Shown: piece after piece, positions 26,449 to 35,556 of the stretch
Layout of the letters: each line of letters begins with the position of its first letter
How positions within the stretch are numbered: the stretch's first letter is position 1
Source of the DNA: CALLPQ01 sp964479275
GTDB taxonomy: Bacteria > Pseudomonadota > Alphaproteobacteria > Caulobacterales > Parvularculaceae
Reading direction: 5' to 3'
DNA length: 64,000 bases
NCBI GenBank assembly: GCA_964479275.1
Contig: CAYZLR010000006.1
Span: forward strand, 1 to 64,000
Position numbers and translations under genes: made by a program
The notes under the pieces: model-generated
The model's input: only the letters and a program-made list of their open reading frames with translations
Told to the model about the DNA's origin: nothing
Databases searched by the model: none

Positions 26449-27498
26449 ATGTCTGATGTTTCTCCAACAAGTAAAAATACTGCGCCAACAGTTTCTGTGC
26501 TGATCGTAAATTACAATTCTGGCCATCGTCTTCAAAAATGCCTCGAACATCTTGAGCAGCAATCATTTAAAAATTTTGAAGTTTTGATTATTGATAATGC
26601 TTCAGCGGATGGGTCCGTTGACATCGTTAAAAGCCATGCCTTAAATGTAGCGGTCATTCATTCAGGCAATAATATTGGGTTTGCGGCGGGAAATAATATG
26701 CTCGCAAAACAGGCAACTGGAGAATGGTTGGCCTTTTTGAATCCAGATGCTTATGCGGATGTTGATTGGTTAAAGTCTTTGTTGGAGGCAACACAAAAAT
26801 ATCCGTGGGCAGATGCCTTTGGCTCGACGCAAATTGATGCGTTGAACCCATCAATCCTGGACGGGGGCGGTGATGTTTATCATGCCTTTGGCGTGCCTTA
26901 TCGCGGAGGCTTTGGTCATCACATTAATGAAATTCCAAAAGATGGTGAATGTTTTACGCCCTGTGCTGCTGGGGCGCTTTATCGGCGTATGGTTTTTGAA
27001 CGTCTAAATGGGTTTGATGAGCGCTACTTTTGTTACGGTGAAGATGTCGATCTAGGGTTTCGTTTGCGCTTGCAAGGGGGGCGGGCGGTGCAACTTAGCA
27101 ATGCGGTTATCCATCATGAGGGGTCTGCTGTATCCGGGCGTTATAGTGATTTCACAGTTTATCATGGCAATCGCAATCGTATCTGGGGGTGGTTTTTAAA
27201 TATGCCCTTGCTTTTATTGCTGCCTCTTCTTCCCTGTCATCTCTTAGTTAATCTTTATCTGTTGATCCGGTCTTATTCTGTTGGGATCGGAGGACCGTAT
27301 CGCCGCGCAATGATCGATGGATATGGGGGACTTAGAGAAATTTTTAAAAAGCGAAAAGAAACCCAACAATCGCGAACGGTTTCTTTATGGGCCATTGCAA
27401 AGGCTCTCACCTGGTCACCGCTCAAAGTATCTCGCAGAGCGAGTGATCTAAAGCCCCTTTTGAAACCGGCTATCGACCTTAAGGAGTCATCGCTTTGA
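26449..27498 (+). CDS. Glycosyltransferase family 2
   Basis: A 349-residue GT-A type transferase, likely of the rhamnosyltransferase-like group, which adds sugars to surface glycans at the inner face of the membrane. VSVLIVNYNSGHRLQKCLEH begins the nucleotide-binding domain; FLNPDAYAD carries the metal-binding acidic cluster; DERYFCYGEDVDLGFRLRL is the acceptor/ED motif. A hydrophobic stretch near residues 255-275 (FLNMPLLLLLPLLPCHLLVN) would anchor it. ATG 26449 is preferred to GTG 26437, though neither has a clear ribosome site. It ends overlapping the convergent hydrolase gene by 20 bp. Confidence 0.87.
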   Translation: MSDVSPTSKNTAPTVSVLIVNYNSGHRLQKCLEHLEQQSFKNFEVLIIDNASADGSVDIVKSHALNVAVIHSGNNIGFAAGNNMLAKQATGEWLAFLNPDAYADVDWLKSLLEATQKYPWADAFGSTQIDALNPSILDGGGDVYHAFGVPYRGGFGHHINEIPKDGECFTPCAAGALYRRMVFERLNGFDERYFCYGEDVDLGFRLRLQGGRAVQLSNAVIHHEGSAVSGRYSDFTVYHGNRNRIWGWFLNMPLLLLLPLLPCHLLVNLYLLIRSYSVGIGGPYRRAMIDGYGGLREIFKKRKETQQSRTVSLWAIAKALTWSPLKVSRRASDLKPLLKPAIDLKESSL

Positions 27499-28804
27499 AG
27501 GCGGCATTGCGCACTATTACCTCTGCATTGCTGGGTCTATCATAGCGGCCAGGTTCTCGCTGGGCTAGTACTAAAAAAGCAAGTTTACGCGGTATATCAA
27601 TGGCGAAGTTTGTATCGTAATATCCTCCCCAGCCAAATTGACCGGGTGCTGAATATTCATGCGCGAGCCCTGATTGTGTTACAACCCAGCCGGCCAATCC
27701 AAAGTTTCTACCGCGCTCGGCCCAGTCAGGCGGGAGTTTTTCCAGGGCGACATGGGGTTCCATGATGAGTTTGATGGACTCAGGGCTGAGTATTTTTTGC
27801 CCATTTAAGGTACCATCATTGATGAGCATTTGTAGAAATTGCATATAATCGTGAGCCGTAGAGATTAGGCCGACACCGCCGGAATACCAGCCAGTTCCGC
27901 TCGTATTCGGATTCGGGGTGAGGCCGTCTCCCTCAAATGCGACGATGTTTTGATCTTTGTCGTGGGCGTAAACTGTTGCCATATTTTTTAGATCTGAAGT
28001 ATCAATCAAGAATTCAGTGTTGCTCATACCCAGAGGGATGAAAATGCGCTCCCTCATAAAGGTTTCAAGCGTGTCTTTTGTTACCACTTCGATAATGCGG
28101 CCTAATACATCAGTGGCATAACTATATTGCCATATATGGCCAGGCTGATTGTAGAGAGGAAGTGTTGCAAGATGATTGATGCGAGCTTTCAGGTCACCGT
28201 CTAAACGGTAGAGATGGTTTTGCAAATAAAGTTTGCCAAGATCCGTTTGGGAATCAAACAGGTAACCAAGTCCTGCTGTGTGGGTTAAAAGATGTCGAAT
28301 GGTCATTGGGGTTGTTAACGAGGTTGTTTCAATTTTTCCCTCAGCGCCTATCGAATAATTTGTCGCTACTTGCAAATTTGTAAAGGCAGGTATGTAATCT
28401 GCCACTTTATCATCCAAGTGTAATTTACCCTCTTCCATGAGCATTAAGATGGAAACACTGGTGATGGGTTTGGTCATGCTTGCAATTCGAAACCGTGTCT
28501 CCAGAGTCATGGGAATGTCTTGAGCAATATTGGCTTTGCCATTAACGCCGGCGTGTATAATTTTTCCTTCATGCACGATCATGGAAACAAATCCGGAGCG
28601 AATATTGTCGTCGACCTCACTTTGCAGCTTCGCTGAAATTGCTTCAATGACGGGAGGGGTTGAGTTTATGCTCGCCCTATTCTCAGTGGTGGGAGAGGAT
28701 TGAGATTGCCTTGAAATGGTTTGTGAGAGGTCTCTCACCCTATCGGCGCTACAAGATAAGCTGATAAGCAGGGTTAATCCTAAGAATAGGTGTATCGGTT
28801 TCAT
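27479..28804 (-). CDS. Serine hydrolase of the beta-lactamase class C / EstB family, lipoprotein
   Basis: A 441-residue exported penicillin-binding-protein-like esterase. The lipobox SLSC follows a short hydrophobic signal (MKPIHLFLGLTLLIS). The SxxK active-site motif is RIASMTKPITS, near residue 125, and the second motif is the YSYATDVLG Tyr. The C-terminal FGWGGYYDTNFAID resembles the third-motif strand of the esterase branch. This family includes esterases, D-aminopeptidases and few true beta-lactamases, so resistance should not be inferred. Start ATG 28804 places the signal peptide correctly; the open frame to 28843 is upstream leader. Confidence 0.85.
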   Translation of the reverse strand: MKPIHLFLGLTLLISLSCSADRVRDLSQTISRQSQSSPTTENRASINSTPPVIEAISAKLQSEVDDNIRSGFVSMIVHEGKIIHAGVNGKANIAQDIPMTLETRFRIASMTKPITSVSILMLMEEGKLHLDDKVADYIPAFTNLQVATNYSIGAEGKIETTSLTTPMTIRHLLTHTAGLGYLFDSQTDLGKLYLQNHLYRLDGDLKARINHLATLPLYNQPGHIWQYSYATDVLGRIIEVVTKDTLETFMRERIFIPLGMSNTEFLIDTSDLKNMATVYAHDKDQNIVAFEGDGLTPNPNTSGTGWYSGGVGLISTAHDYMQFLQMLINDGTLNGQKILSPESIKLIMEPHVALEKLPPDWAERGRNFGLAGWVVTQSGLAHEYSAPGQFGWGGYYDTNFAIDIPRKLAFLVLAQREPGRYDRPSNAEVIVRNAAFKAMTP

Positions 28805-28903
28805 AGCTGATCCCAAAGTTGTGTTATTTACGAAGCTTAGCACAAAAAGATTATTTTGTAGCGCAGAGTTAATAGTCAGTCACTTTGATAGTTGGCGAAT
28901 GTT

Positions 28904-29470
28904 TTACCGTGGTCGATATTGATAAACCCCAATTTGCGTATCGCCATAGATACGGTGATCCAGCTGTTCAAAGAAGTTTGCCTCAATACTGTGTTCATGA
29001 GCGCTTTGTTCAATGATGGCATGGGCATTGTTTTCAAGCCACCCGCCTTCGTGCAGGCTTTGCAAAGCGGGTGCAACCAGTCCTTTCTCGTAGGGTGGGT
29101 CTAAAAAGGCAATCGAAAAACGTCCTCCAGCACTGGCAGGTAATGCCCCTAGCGCCGTGGCAGAGCGCCGATGCAAGCGGGTTTGCCCAAACAAATTCAG
29201 CGCTTCGATATTGTTGCGGATTGCCGCGCGGGCCTGATTGTTTTGTTCAACGAAAAGACAATGGCGTGCGCCCCGTGATAGACTTTCAAAGCCCAGCGCG
29301 CCGGAGCCTGCAAATAGGTCAATCACGCGGGCATCTTCCAGCCTCAGATCATCCCGGTTGTGTAAAATATTGAAAAGGGACTCCCGGACGCGGTCAGTCG
29401 TGGGCCTTGAAATCACGCCTTTGGGAGCAATAATTTTTCGTCCCCTTAAGTCTCCACCAATGATGCGCAT
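28904..29470 (-). CDS. rsmD: 16S rRNA (guanine966-N2)-methyltransferase
   Basis: A 188-residue SAM-dependent methyltransferase of the small ribosomal subunit. MRIIGGDLRGRKI begins it; RPTTDRVRESLFNIL, VIDLFAGSGALGFESLSRGA (SAM site) and the catalytic FLDPPYEKG follow. The order rluB, DUF4169 gene, rsmD on this strand is a common alphaproteobacterial arrangement; here a dispersed repeat lies between the second and third. Confidence 0.95.
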   Translation of the reverse strand: MRIIGGDLRGRKIIAPKGVISRPTTDRVRESLFNILHNRDDLRLEDARVIDLFAGSGALGFESLSRGARHCLFVEQNNQARAAIRNNIEALNLFGQTRLHRRSATALGALPASAGGRFSIAFLDPPYEKGLVAPALQSLHEGGWLENNAHAIIEQSAHEHSIEANFFEQLDHRIYGDTQIGVYQYRPR

Positions 29471-29557
29471 ATTGATCTTGCTCTGATTTTTAAATTATTA
29501 ATCCGTACTGCGGTGCATTGATAACACGATCAAGCAGGGTTAGTCAGAACTCTTATC

Positions 29558-29660
29558 AAAGCACCGCCAGTTTAAATTGAATCGTCGAGGTGCTTTAAGT
29601 CTTTCTTTATTCACATTTATTGCAATTCAGCTGGATTCCACAGAAACGCAAAATGCTTTA
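29558..29660 (-). repeat. Dispersed intergenic repeat, copy C (full length, minus orientation)
   Basis: Read on the minus strand it begins TAAAGCATTTTGCGTTTCTG and ends GGCGGTGCTTTG, matching copies A and B nearly end to end. It is inserted between the DUF4169 gene and rsmD, inside a same-strand gene group. Confidence 0.85.
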
Positions 29661-29703
29661 AAGTCATTTGGAATAGATCTGATGTAAAAAGTTGCTCTCG
29701 GGT

Positions 29704-29955
29704 TTATTTTTTTGGGTCTTTGTCAGGCCAACCGGTGCTGACTTGGTTGCAAAATGCTTTAGAATCCGTCGATTGAGCCATGTGTTCTAATTGATGATCG
29801 TTAACATGATTGTCCAGTTTCGTTTTATTTTTTTCTGCATTTTGCTTTTCTTGTTTCGTGCGTCCAAATTTATGGCGATTTTCCGCTGCAAGCTTATCTT
29901 TTTCGATGCGAGCTTTTGTTTTCCGCACTTTATTGAGGTTGATGATATTGTTCAT
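29704..29955 (-). CDS. DUF4169 family protein
   Basis: An 83-residue basic protein beginning MNNIINLNKVRKTKARIEKD and containing NRHKFGRTKQEK and a LDNHVNDHQLE-type segment, the DUF4169 signature. The ATG follows the rluB stop directly (TAAATG). Function unknown; its tight coupling to rRNA-modification genes suggests a ribosome link, which is inference. Confidence 0.85.
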   Translation of the reverse strand: MNNIINLNKVRKTKARIEKDKLAAENRHKFGRTKQEKQNAEKNKTKLDNHVNDHQLEHMAQSTDSKAFCNQVSTGWPDKDPKK

Positions 29956-30753
29956 TTAACCGACCTCAATTTCAGATGCGAGCTTCTTGCCTAATTGTTC
30001 GACGAGTTGTTTCTTGGGAATTTCTTCAAATTGATCTTTGGCTAATTTCCCGAGTTGAAAAGGGCCATAAGCAGTTCTGATCAAGCGATTGACGTGGAGA
30101 TCAAGGTGGCGGCAGATATTTCTAATTTCCCGATTTTTTCCTTCATTGATTGACATGGAAAGCCAGACATTGCCGCCTTGAGTGCTATCAATTTGTGCGC
30201 GGATTGGTCCATATTCTATGCCCTCAACCGTGACACCATCCTTCAAGGCGTCCAATTGTGATTGTTTAACCCGTCCGTAAGCACGAAGGCGATAGCGTCG
30301 GGTCCAGCCGTTGGAAGGGAGTTCAAGGGCGCGGGATAAATGCCCATCATTGGTGAGTAACAATAATCCTTCTGTGGTCAGATCGAGGCGACCTACAGAA
30401 ATGACCCTGGGGAGGCGACCATCGAGAACGTCAAAAACTGTGCGTCGTCCTTCTGGGTCTTTATGTGTGGTGACAAGACCCGCAGGCTTGTGATAGCGCC
30501 AAATACGAAGGGGTTGTTTTTTGCCAATCCTGGTATCATCCACGCGCACATCCATACCCGGATGCACTTTAAAGGCGGGGGTGGTTAAGGTTTTACCATC
30601 AATGGTGACGATCCCCTGCTCAATGAGTTTTTCGCAATCCCGGCGAGAGGCGACCCCGGCGCGGGCTAAAAATTTCGCGATTCGCTCGCCTTTTTCCGCG
30701 TTGTCCTGAGCCGTGTTTTTCGGTGTGTGAGATTTGGAGGGTTGTTTCTGCAT
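29956..30753 (-). CDS. rluB: Ribosomal large/small subunit pseudouridine synthase, RluB/RsuA family
   Basis: A 265-residue enzyme. The S4 RNA-binding domain (ERIAKFLARAGVASRRDCEK) occupies residues 24-80; the catalytic Asp is in GRLDLTTEGLLLLTNDG near 120; MSINEGKNREIRNICRHLDL and VNRLIRTAYGPFQLG complete the fold. RluB is favoured over RsuA because of the neighbourhood and basic tails. It is divergent from tadA with a 46-bp gap, a conserved arrangement. Confidence 0.9.
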   Translation of the reverse strand: MQKQPSKSHTPKNTAQDNAEKGERIAKFLARAGVASRRDCEKLIEQGIVTIDGKTLTTPAFKVHPGMDVRVDDTRIGKKQPLRIWRYHKPAGLVTTHKDPEGRRTVFDVLDGRLPRVISVGRLDLTTEGLLLLTNDGHLSRALELPSNGWTRRYRLRAYGRVKQSQLDALKDGVTVEGIEYGPIRAQIDSTQGGNVWLSMSINEGKNREIRNICRHLDLHVNRLIRTAYGPFQLGKLAKDQFEEIPKKQLVEQLGKKLASEIEVG

Positions 30754-30799
30754 GGGATGGGTCTAGCACCCCGAGCAGATTTAGGCGATAGTTCGAGCG

Positions 30800-31288
30800 A
30801 TGGAAAATGACGAATATTATATGGCAGCGGCGCTAGATGCGGCCAGGGCGGCAGCGGCGCAACAAGAAGTGCCTATTGGTGCGATTTTAGTCAACGCTAC
30901 AGGGGACATTATCGCCAAAGCCGGAAATACCACGCGGATGTGCCATGACCCGGCGGGACATGCAGAAATTAATGTATTGCGGAAAGCTGGAGAAATTCTC
31001 GGGAATCATCGTTTATTAGAAACAACCTTGTTTGTGACTTTGGAGCCTTGCGCAATGTGTGCCGGCGCGATTTCTCATGCGCGGGTCAAGAAACTGGTCA
31101 TTGCAGCAGAAGACCCCAAAGGCGGCGCAATCTGGCATGGACCGAATTTTTTTCAACAAAAGACCTGTCATTGGCGCCCGGATGTTGAAAGGGGACCTTT
31201 TGGGCGAGAAGCCGGATTGCTTTTACAAAACTTTTTCCGAGCTCGACGTAAAGGTCAAAAACCGACAGGGAGATCGGCTCTGGATTAA
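30800..31288 (+). CDS. tadA: tRNA-specific adenosine deaminase
   Basis: A 162-residue zinc deaminase that converts A34 to inosine in tRNA-Arg(ACG). HAEINVLRKAG (zinc His and catalytic Glu) and PCAMCAGAISHARVKKLV (zinc Cys pair) are intact. Length is normal. It faces away from rluB across a short shared promoter region. Confidence 0.94.
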   Translation: MENDEYYMAAALDAARAAAAQQEVPIGAILVNATGDIIAKAGNTTRMCHDPAGHAEINVLRKAGEILGNHRLLETTLFVTLEPCAMCAGAISHARVKKLVIAAEDPKGGAIWHGPNFFQQKTCHWRPDVERGPFGREAGLLLQNFFRARRKGQKPTGRSALD

Positions 31289-31417
31289 ATGGACGTATGA
31301 CCACTGGATAAATATCATTGGATAAAAAATCCCCAAACTGCATATCGTGCTTTCTCTTTTGGCTGGTGGCACTATCATAGCGGGTAAATTTGATAATTAG
31401 AAAGAAAGTTATACCTC

Positions 31418-32641
31418 ATGGAATTTTCCTACTCAGATCGCTGTGAAGATTATCTCAAACGTGTATCCGCTTTTATGGATGAGCATGTCTATGAGGGTAA
31501 TGACATTTATGAGCGCCAGCATCAGGAATTTGGGCCAGAGGGACGCTGGAAAATTCCCCCAATTATTGACGAGTTAAAAGACAAGGCAAAAGCGGCAGGG
31601 CTTTGGAATATGTTTCATCCTGACCCGAAATTTGGACCCGGACTCTCTAATGCCGATTATGCTCCAATCGCAGAGTTAACTGGGCGTTGTCTCATTGCAC
31701 CGGAAGTCTTTAATTGTGCGGCTCCCGATACTGGAAATATGGAAGTGCTTTCCAAATACGGCTCTCCTGAGCAGCAAGAACAGTGGCTAACACCATTACT
31801 CGAGGGGAAAATCCGCTCGGCTTTCTTGATGACCGAACCTCAAGCTGCTTCATCTGATGCCACAAACATAGAAACTGAGATTGTTCGCGACGGCGATCAT
31901 TATGTCATTAATGGTCGTAAGTGGTGGTCTTCCGGCGCTGGTGATCCACGTTGTGCAATATATATTGTAATGGGAAAAACCGATAAATCGGCTGATCGCC
32001 ACAAACAACAATCGCAAATTCTGGTTCCAGCGGGTACGCCTGGCGTTAACATTATTCGACATCTCCCTGTATTTGGGTATGACGATGCCCCTCATGGTCA
32101 TATGGAAGTTGAGCTCAAAGATGTGCGTGTGCCGGCCTCTAATATTATCTTAGGGGAAGGACGTGGTTTTGAGATCGCTCAAGGGCGTCTCGGCCCTGGC
32201 CGGATTCATCATTGCATGCGCACCATTGGTGCGGCAGAAGTTGCCTTGGAAAAAATGGTCAAACGTCTGTTGACCCGTGAAGCATTTGGTAAGCCTTTGT
32301 TCAAGCATTCTGTGTGGGAACAAAGAATAGCTGAAGCGCGGATTGATATTGAAATGACAAGATTGCTGACTTTAAAAGCTGCATGGATGATGGATACTGT
32401 TGGCAATAAAACGGCTCAGGGCGAAATTGCTATGATCAAGGTTGCGGCTCCGCGCGTTGCTTTGAAAATTATTGATGATGCGATCCAGGCCCATGGTGGT
32501 GCCGGGGTAACAACTGATTTTGGTCTTGCTCGGGCTTATTCAATGCTGCGAACCTTGCGCCTTGCTGATGGGCCTGATGAAGTTCATTGTCGGTCTTTGG
32601 CGCGGATGGAATTCAAAAAATACTCCAATATGGCCAGTTAA
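31418..32641 (+). CDS. Acyl-CoA dehydrogenase, ACAD10/11-like
   Basis: A 407-residue FAD flavoenzyme catalysing alpha,beta-oxidation of an acyl-CoA. FLMTEPQAASSDATNIET and RKWWSSGAGDPRC form the flavin/substrate middle domain; IMKVAAPR-like AMIKVAAPRVALKIIDDAIQ and QAHGGAGVTTDFGLAR the C-terminal helical domain; RLADGPDEVHCRSLAR replaces the usual Glu loop in the ACAD10/11 manner. GAAAGAAAG precedes the ATG. Acyl chain preference cannot be read. Confidence 0.9.
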   Translation: MEFSYSDRCEDYLKRVSAFMDEHVYEGNDIYERQHQEFGPEGRWKIPPIIDELKDKAKAAGLWNMFHPDPKFGPGLSNADYAPIAELTGRCLIAPEVFNCAAPDTGNMEVLSKYGSPEQQEQWLTPLLEGKIRSAFLMTEPQAASSDATNIETEIVRDGDHYVINGRKWWSSGAGDPRCAIYIVMGKTDKSADRHKQQSQILVPAGTPGVNIIRHLPVFGYDDAPHGHMEVELKDVRVPASNIILGEGRGFEIAQGRLGPGRIHHCMRTIGAAEVALEKMVKRLLTREAFGKPLFKHSVWEQRIAEARIDIEMTRLLTLKAAWMMDTVGNKTAQGEIAMIKVAAPRVALKIIDDAIQAHGGAGVTTDFGLARAYSMLRTLRLADGPDEVHCRSLARMEFKKYSNMAS

Positions 32642-33285
32642 CTTAAGTTTTGAAAAATTTTCATGTCTACCAACCCTATGTTGGCATTCGTCAATTTCTA
32701 GCCATGGTCAATTTTATTGATCATGGCATTTTTGTGCAGCGCACCTTCACAAAAAAGATCACCTTTTTTGGCAGGGCTGTGTTTTCAAGCGATCATGCTT
32801 GTTTTGTATGTGATGTCGGTTTGTGAGATTCTCATAAGGTCGAAGATCTGGATCGGTATCACGAAGACAATGATTGAGGATGCTTTATGCATCACCGTTT
32901 CTGGGTCGTGTTAATAAATGGAGTAAGCAATGAGTTCGATTGATAATGCTTTTATTTTGTGGGAACGCCTTCACCAGCTGCGCCGGTCATCCGCGCGCAA
33001 TGTCACATGTTCAAATGATCCTGCTTGTATCTCGCAAAAAACTGAACAAAAGCGCTCAAGCCGGCCCTCTAAGTCTAACCTTAGCCCGCAAGGTGCTTTA
33101 TCTGCCTCTGATGAAGCGTAGTTATTCTGATCGATTGATCAGGCTATTACCGCAATGTCTTGTAATGACAGTTTTGTAAGATAAGTGGGTATTTGGGCTC
33201 ATGCCCTTAACAATGGACATAGTTTTCTATACATCTCTTCATGAATAGAGTATTTTTTTAATACTAAGATCAAAAGGGGTTTAAG
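32642..33285. other. Long intergenic region between acdA-type gene and lipoprotein methyltransferase
   Basis: 644 bp with little supported content. The only plausible gene is the small frame at 32930-33121, listed separately. No terminator, tRNA or repeat was recognised. Confidence 0.5.
32930..33121 (+). CDS. Possible small protein
   Basis: A 63-residue frame opening MSSIDNAFILWERLHQLRRS, with GGAG eight bases before the ATG. The first 20 residues look like a short amphipathic helix, whereas the rest is Ser/Lys-rich and low in structure. No family recognised; it could be chance. Confidence 0.28.
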   Translation: MSSIDNAFILWERLHQLRRSSARNVTCSNDPACISQKTEQKRSSRPSKSNLSPQGALSASDEA

Positions 33286-34191
33286 ATGAAAAAACTATTT
33301 CTACTCGCCGGACTTACAGCAATTACGGGCGCATGTTCGACGCTTGAGACAAGCGAGCCAGTCCCGGTTGAAACTGAGCGACGTGCGGAGTCTGCGGCTT
33401 CAACCAATTCTGCTGCACTCGATACAATTCTTGCGGCACAAGATGATAGCGTGAAGGCGCGTTATCAATATCGTCACCCAAAAGAGACGCTTCAGTTTAT
33501 CGGCATAGAGCCAGGTATGAGTGTAATCGATATCTTGCCAGGCGGTGGGTATTATTCAAAAATATTGTTGCCGTATTTAGGCAGTGATGGCCAGGTTATC
33601 GGTGTTGATTACAACATTGATATGTGGCCTCTCTTTGGTGGGTTTGCCAATGCTGAATTTTTAGAAGCTAAAAAAACCTGGGCGCAAACATGGTCAGCGA
33701 CTGCCAATGGTTGGCGTGCTGAGGGTGATGCATCGATTTCTGCATTTGCATTTGGCGATGTGCCCGAGGGTAGTGCCGGTAGTGTTGATGCTGTATTAAT
33801 GGTGCGGGCATTCCATCACCTTAATCGGTTTGAAGATGAAGGTGGTTTTCGTGACGCAGCTCTAAAAGAATTGTATACACTACTAAAGTCTGACGGAATT
33901 ATTGGCATCGTTCAGCATCGCGCACCTGAAGGAAATGACGATGTCTGGGCTGAGGGTGATAATGGCTATGTGAAACAATCGCTCGTCATTGAAAAAATGG
34001 AAGCGGCAGGATTCGTGTTTGTTGGTTCTAGTGAGATTAATGCCAATCCCAAGGATCAACCTACAAATGAAGATTTTGTCTGGCGCCTTCCGCCAACGTT
34101 AGGCACGAGCCGTGATAATCCGGAATTACGGGCAAAGCTTACTGAAATAGGTGAGACGGATCGAATGACACTAAAGTTTCGTAAGCCATAA
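33286..34191 (+). CDS. Lipoprotein with class I SAM-dependent methyltransferase domain
   Basis: A 301-residue protein. MKKLFLLAGLTAITGAC is a lipoprotein signal (Cys17). After a linker, HPKETLQFIGIEPGMSVIDI and LPGGGYYSKILLPYLG resemble the methyltransferase nucleotide-binding loop, with VDAVLMVRAFHHL as motif IV and GIIGIVQHRAPEG later. It matches the COG4798 type of predicted methyltransferases. Export of a SAM-using fold is unexpected, since SAM is cytosolic; the domain may have another role. AAGGGG precedes the ATG, and a strong terminator follows at 34217-34246. Confidence 0.85.
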   Translation: MKKLFLLAGLTAITGACSTLETSEPVPVETERRAESAASTNSAALDTILAAQDDSVKARYQYRHPKETLQFIGIEPGMSVIDILPGGGYYSKILLPYLGSDGQVIGVDYNIDMWPLFGGFANAEFLEAKKTWAQTWSATANGWRAEGDASISAFAFGDVPEGSAGSVDAVLMVRAFHHLNRFEDEGGFRDAALKELYTLLKSDGIIGIVQHRAPEGNDDVWAEGDNGYVKQSLVIEKMEAAGFVFVGSSEINANPKDQPTNEDFVWRLPPTLGTSRDNPELRAKLTEIGETDRMTLKFRKP

Positions 34192-34216
34192 GGGCTCTTT
34201 ACTCTCATAAACTATT

Positions 34217-34246
34217 AAGCACCGGCGGTGAGGCCGGTGCTTTTTT
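34217..34246 (+). terminator. Rho-independent terminator after the lipoprotein methyltransferase
   Basis: AAGCACCGGC and GCCGGTGCTT pair across a six-base loop, followed by TTTTTT. It ends the upstream gene before the MscS gene. Confidence 0.92.
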
Positions 34247-34425
34247 ATATAAATCGTTATGGACGGCCACAAAATAGGGCGGGCTTAGCCATAATTTAGA
34301 CACATCGATAACGCCTTTACTATGTTCTGTAAGCAGATTGATGAAGCTCGCGCATATATTAAATTCTTGCTGTTTGGATAGAACAGAGCGATTTGATGGG
34401 GCGCGTTTATAAGAAGGGATTTTAT

Positions 34426-35295
34426 ATGACACAAGATGCAAGCACAGAAGCGGTCACGCAGACAGCTTTAAAAGTAGCAAACCCGCAAAACTGGGGGCGT
34501 TATGTCGAATTGGCGATACCATTTTTAATGAATCTTCTTGTCGTTGCAATTATATTGATTGTCGGGTTTTGGCTGGCTGGCTTAGTCAGAAAGCTGATTA
34601 TGAAGGTTGGTGATTCTAATCCTAAGCTCGATAAAACATTGTTTCAATTTCTAGGCTCATTAGCGCGTTATGCAGTATTGGCTTTCACCACATTGATGGT
34701 TCTTGGCCGATTTGGTGTTGAGACCACCTCGATTGTTGCGTTGATAGGTGCGGCTGGATTGGCCGTTGGTTTAGCATTACAAGGGACATTATCAAATTTG
34801 GCTGCTGGCGTAATGCTTCTTTTATTCCGCCCGTTCAATGTAGGTGATTTTATTGACGGTGCCGATGTGTTCGGTAAGGTGACAGATATGAACCTCTTTA
34901 CAACAGATATCGGGACTTTCGACAATCAGCACATCATTGTTCCTAACTCATTATTGTGGGGAGCAAAATTGGTAAATCATTCTCATTATCCACATCGCGG
35001 TGTTGATATGACGTTTGGTATTGCTTACGGCGCCGATCTTGGTAAAGCGCGTGCAGCGATCATGGGTGTGCTTGAGCGTCATCCTATGGTCTTGAGTGAG
35101 CCGGCCCCATTCGTGGAAGTTGAGACATTAAATGAAAGTTCTGTCGATTTTCTCGTTCGCCCATTTTGTAAGGGTGAAGATTATTTTGATGTTCGATATT
35201 CATTACCGGAACAAATCAAAAAGGCCTTTGATGCCGCTGGTGTTGAAATTCCATTCCCGCACCGGAAGATCTTTGTAGAAAATATTGAGTCTTAA
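34426..35295 (+). CDS. MscS-family mechanosensitive ion channel
   Basis: A 289-residue inner-membrane channel that opens under membrane tension. Three membrane helices lie in residues about 28-130; the pore helix VALIGAAGLAVGLALQGTLS with its Gly/Ala packing and the FRPFNVGDFI beta-domain entry are classic MscS. The cytoplasmic vestibule runs to the end. ATG 34426 follows AAGAAGGGA by seven bases and is preferred over 34396. A hairpin terminator follows at 35323-35358. Confidence 0.93.
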   Translation: MTQDASTEAVTQTALKVANPQNWGRYVELAIPFLMNLLVVAIILIVGFWLAGLVRKLIMKVGDSNPKLDKTLFQFLGSLARYAVLAFTTLMVLGRFGVETTSIVALIGAAGLAVGLALQGTLSNLAAGVMLLLFRPFNVGDFIDGADVFGKVTDMNLFTTDIGTFDNQHIIVPNSLLWGAKLVNHSHYPHRGVDMTFGIAYGADLGKARAAIMGVLERHPMVLSEPAPFVEVETLNESSVDFLVRPFCKGEDYFDVRYSLPEQIKKAFDAAGVEIPFPHRKIFVENIES

Positions 35296-35322
35296 CCAAT
35301 AAGAACGTAAACATAAAATTGC

Positions 35323-35358
35323 AAAACGCTCTCTTTTTTTTCGAAGGGAGCGTTTTCT
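35323..35358 (+). terminator. Rho-independent terminator after the MscS gene
   Basis: AAAACGCTC and GAGCGTTTT pair across a loop that contains a T run; the stem is followed by CTTTTA. It is downstream of the channel stop codon. Confidence 0.85.
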
Positions 35359-35384
35359 TTTATGGCCGGGTGTGGTCGTGGTTT

Positions 35385-35423
35385 AAAGCCCCTTCCGCAT
35401 CAAATGGAATCAAGGAGGTGTTT
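35385..35423. repeat. Dispersed repeat, palindromic core only
   Basis: AAAGCCCCTTCCGCATCAAA then TGGAATCAAGGAGGTGTTT forms an imperfect hairpin closely matching 50415-50452 and the right half of the full-length repeats. Unique-looking sequence, including a CCGGCCGATCAACCGG palindrome, fills the rest of 35424-35535; a single copy of the 16-mer CCCCTTATACTTTTAC is at 35536-35551. Confidence 0.7.
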
Positions 35424-35556
35424 AGGGTTTGTTGTTTTGTCACACCACCGGCCGATCAACCGGCCTCACCCTCAGCTCATTGAAGGGATCACTTGATCTG
35501 GAAATGGGCGACACGCGGCAGCTCAATTCTCCTCCCCCCTTATACTTTTACTTTGT

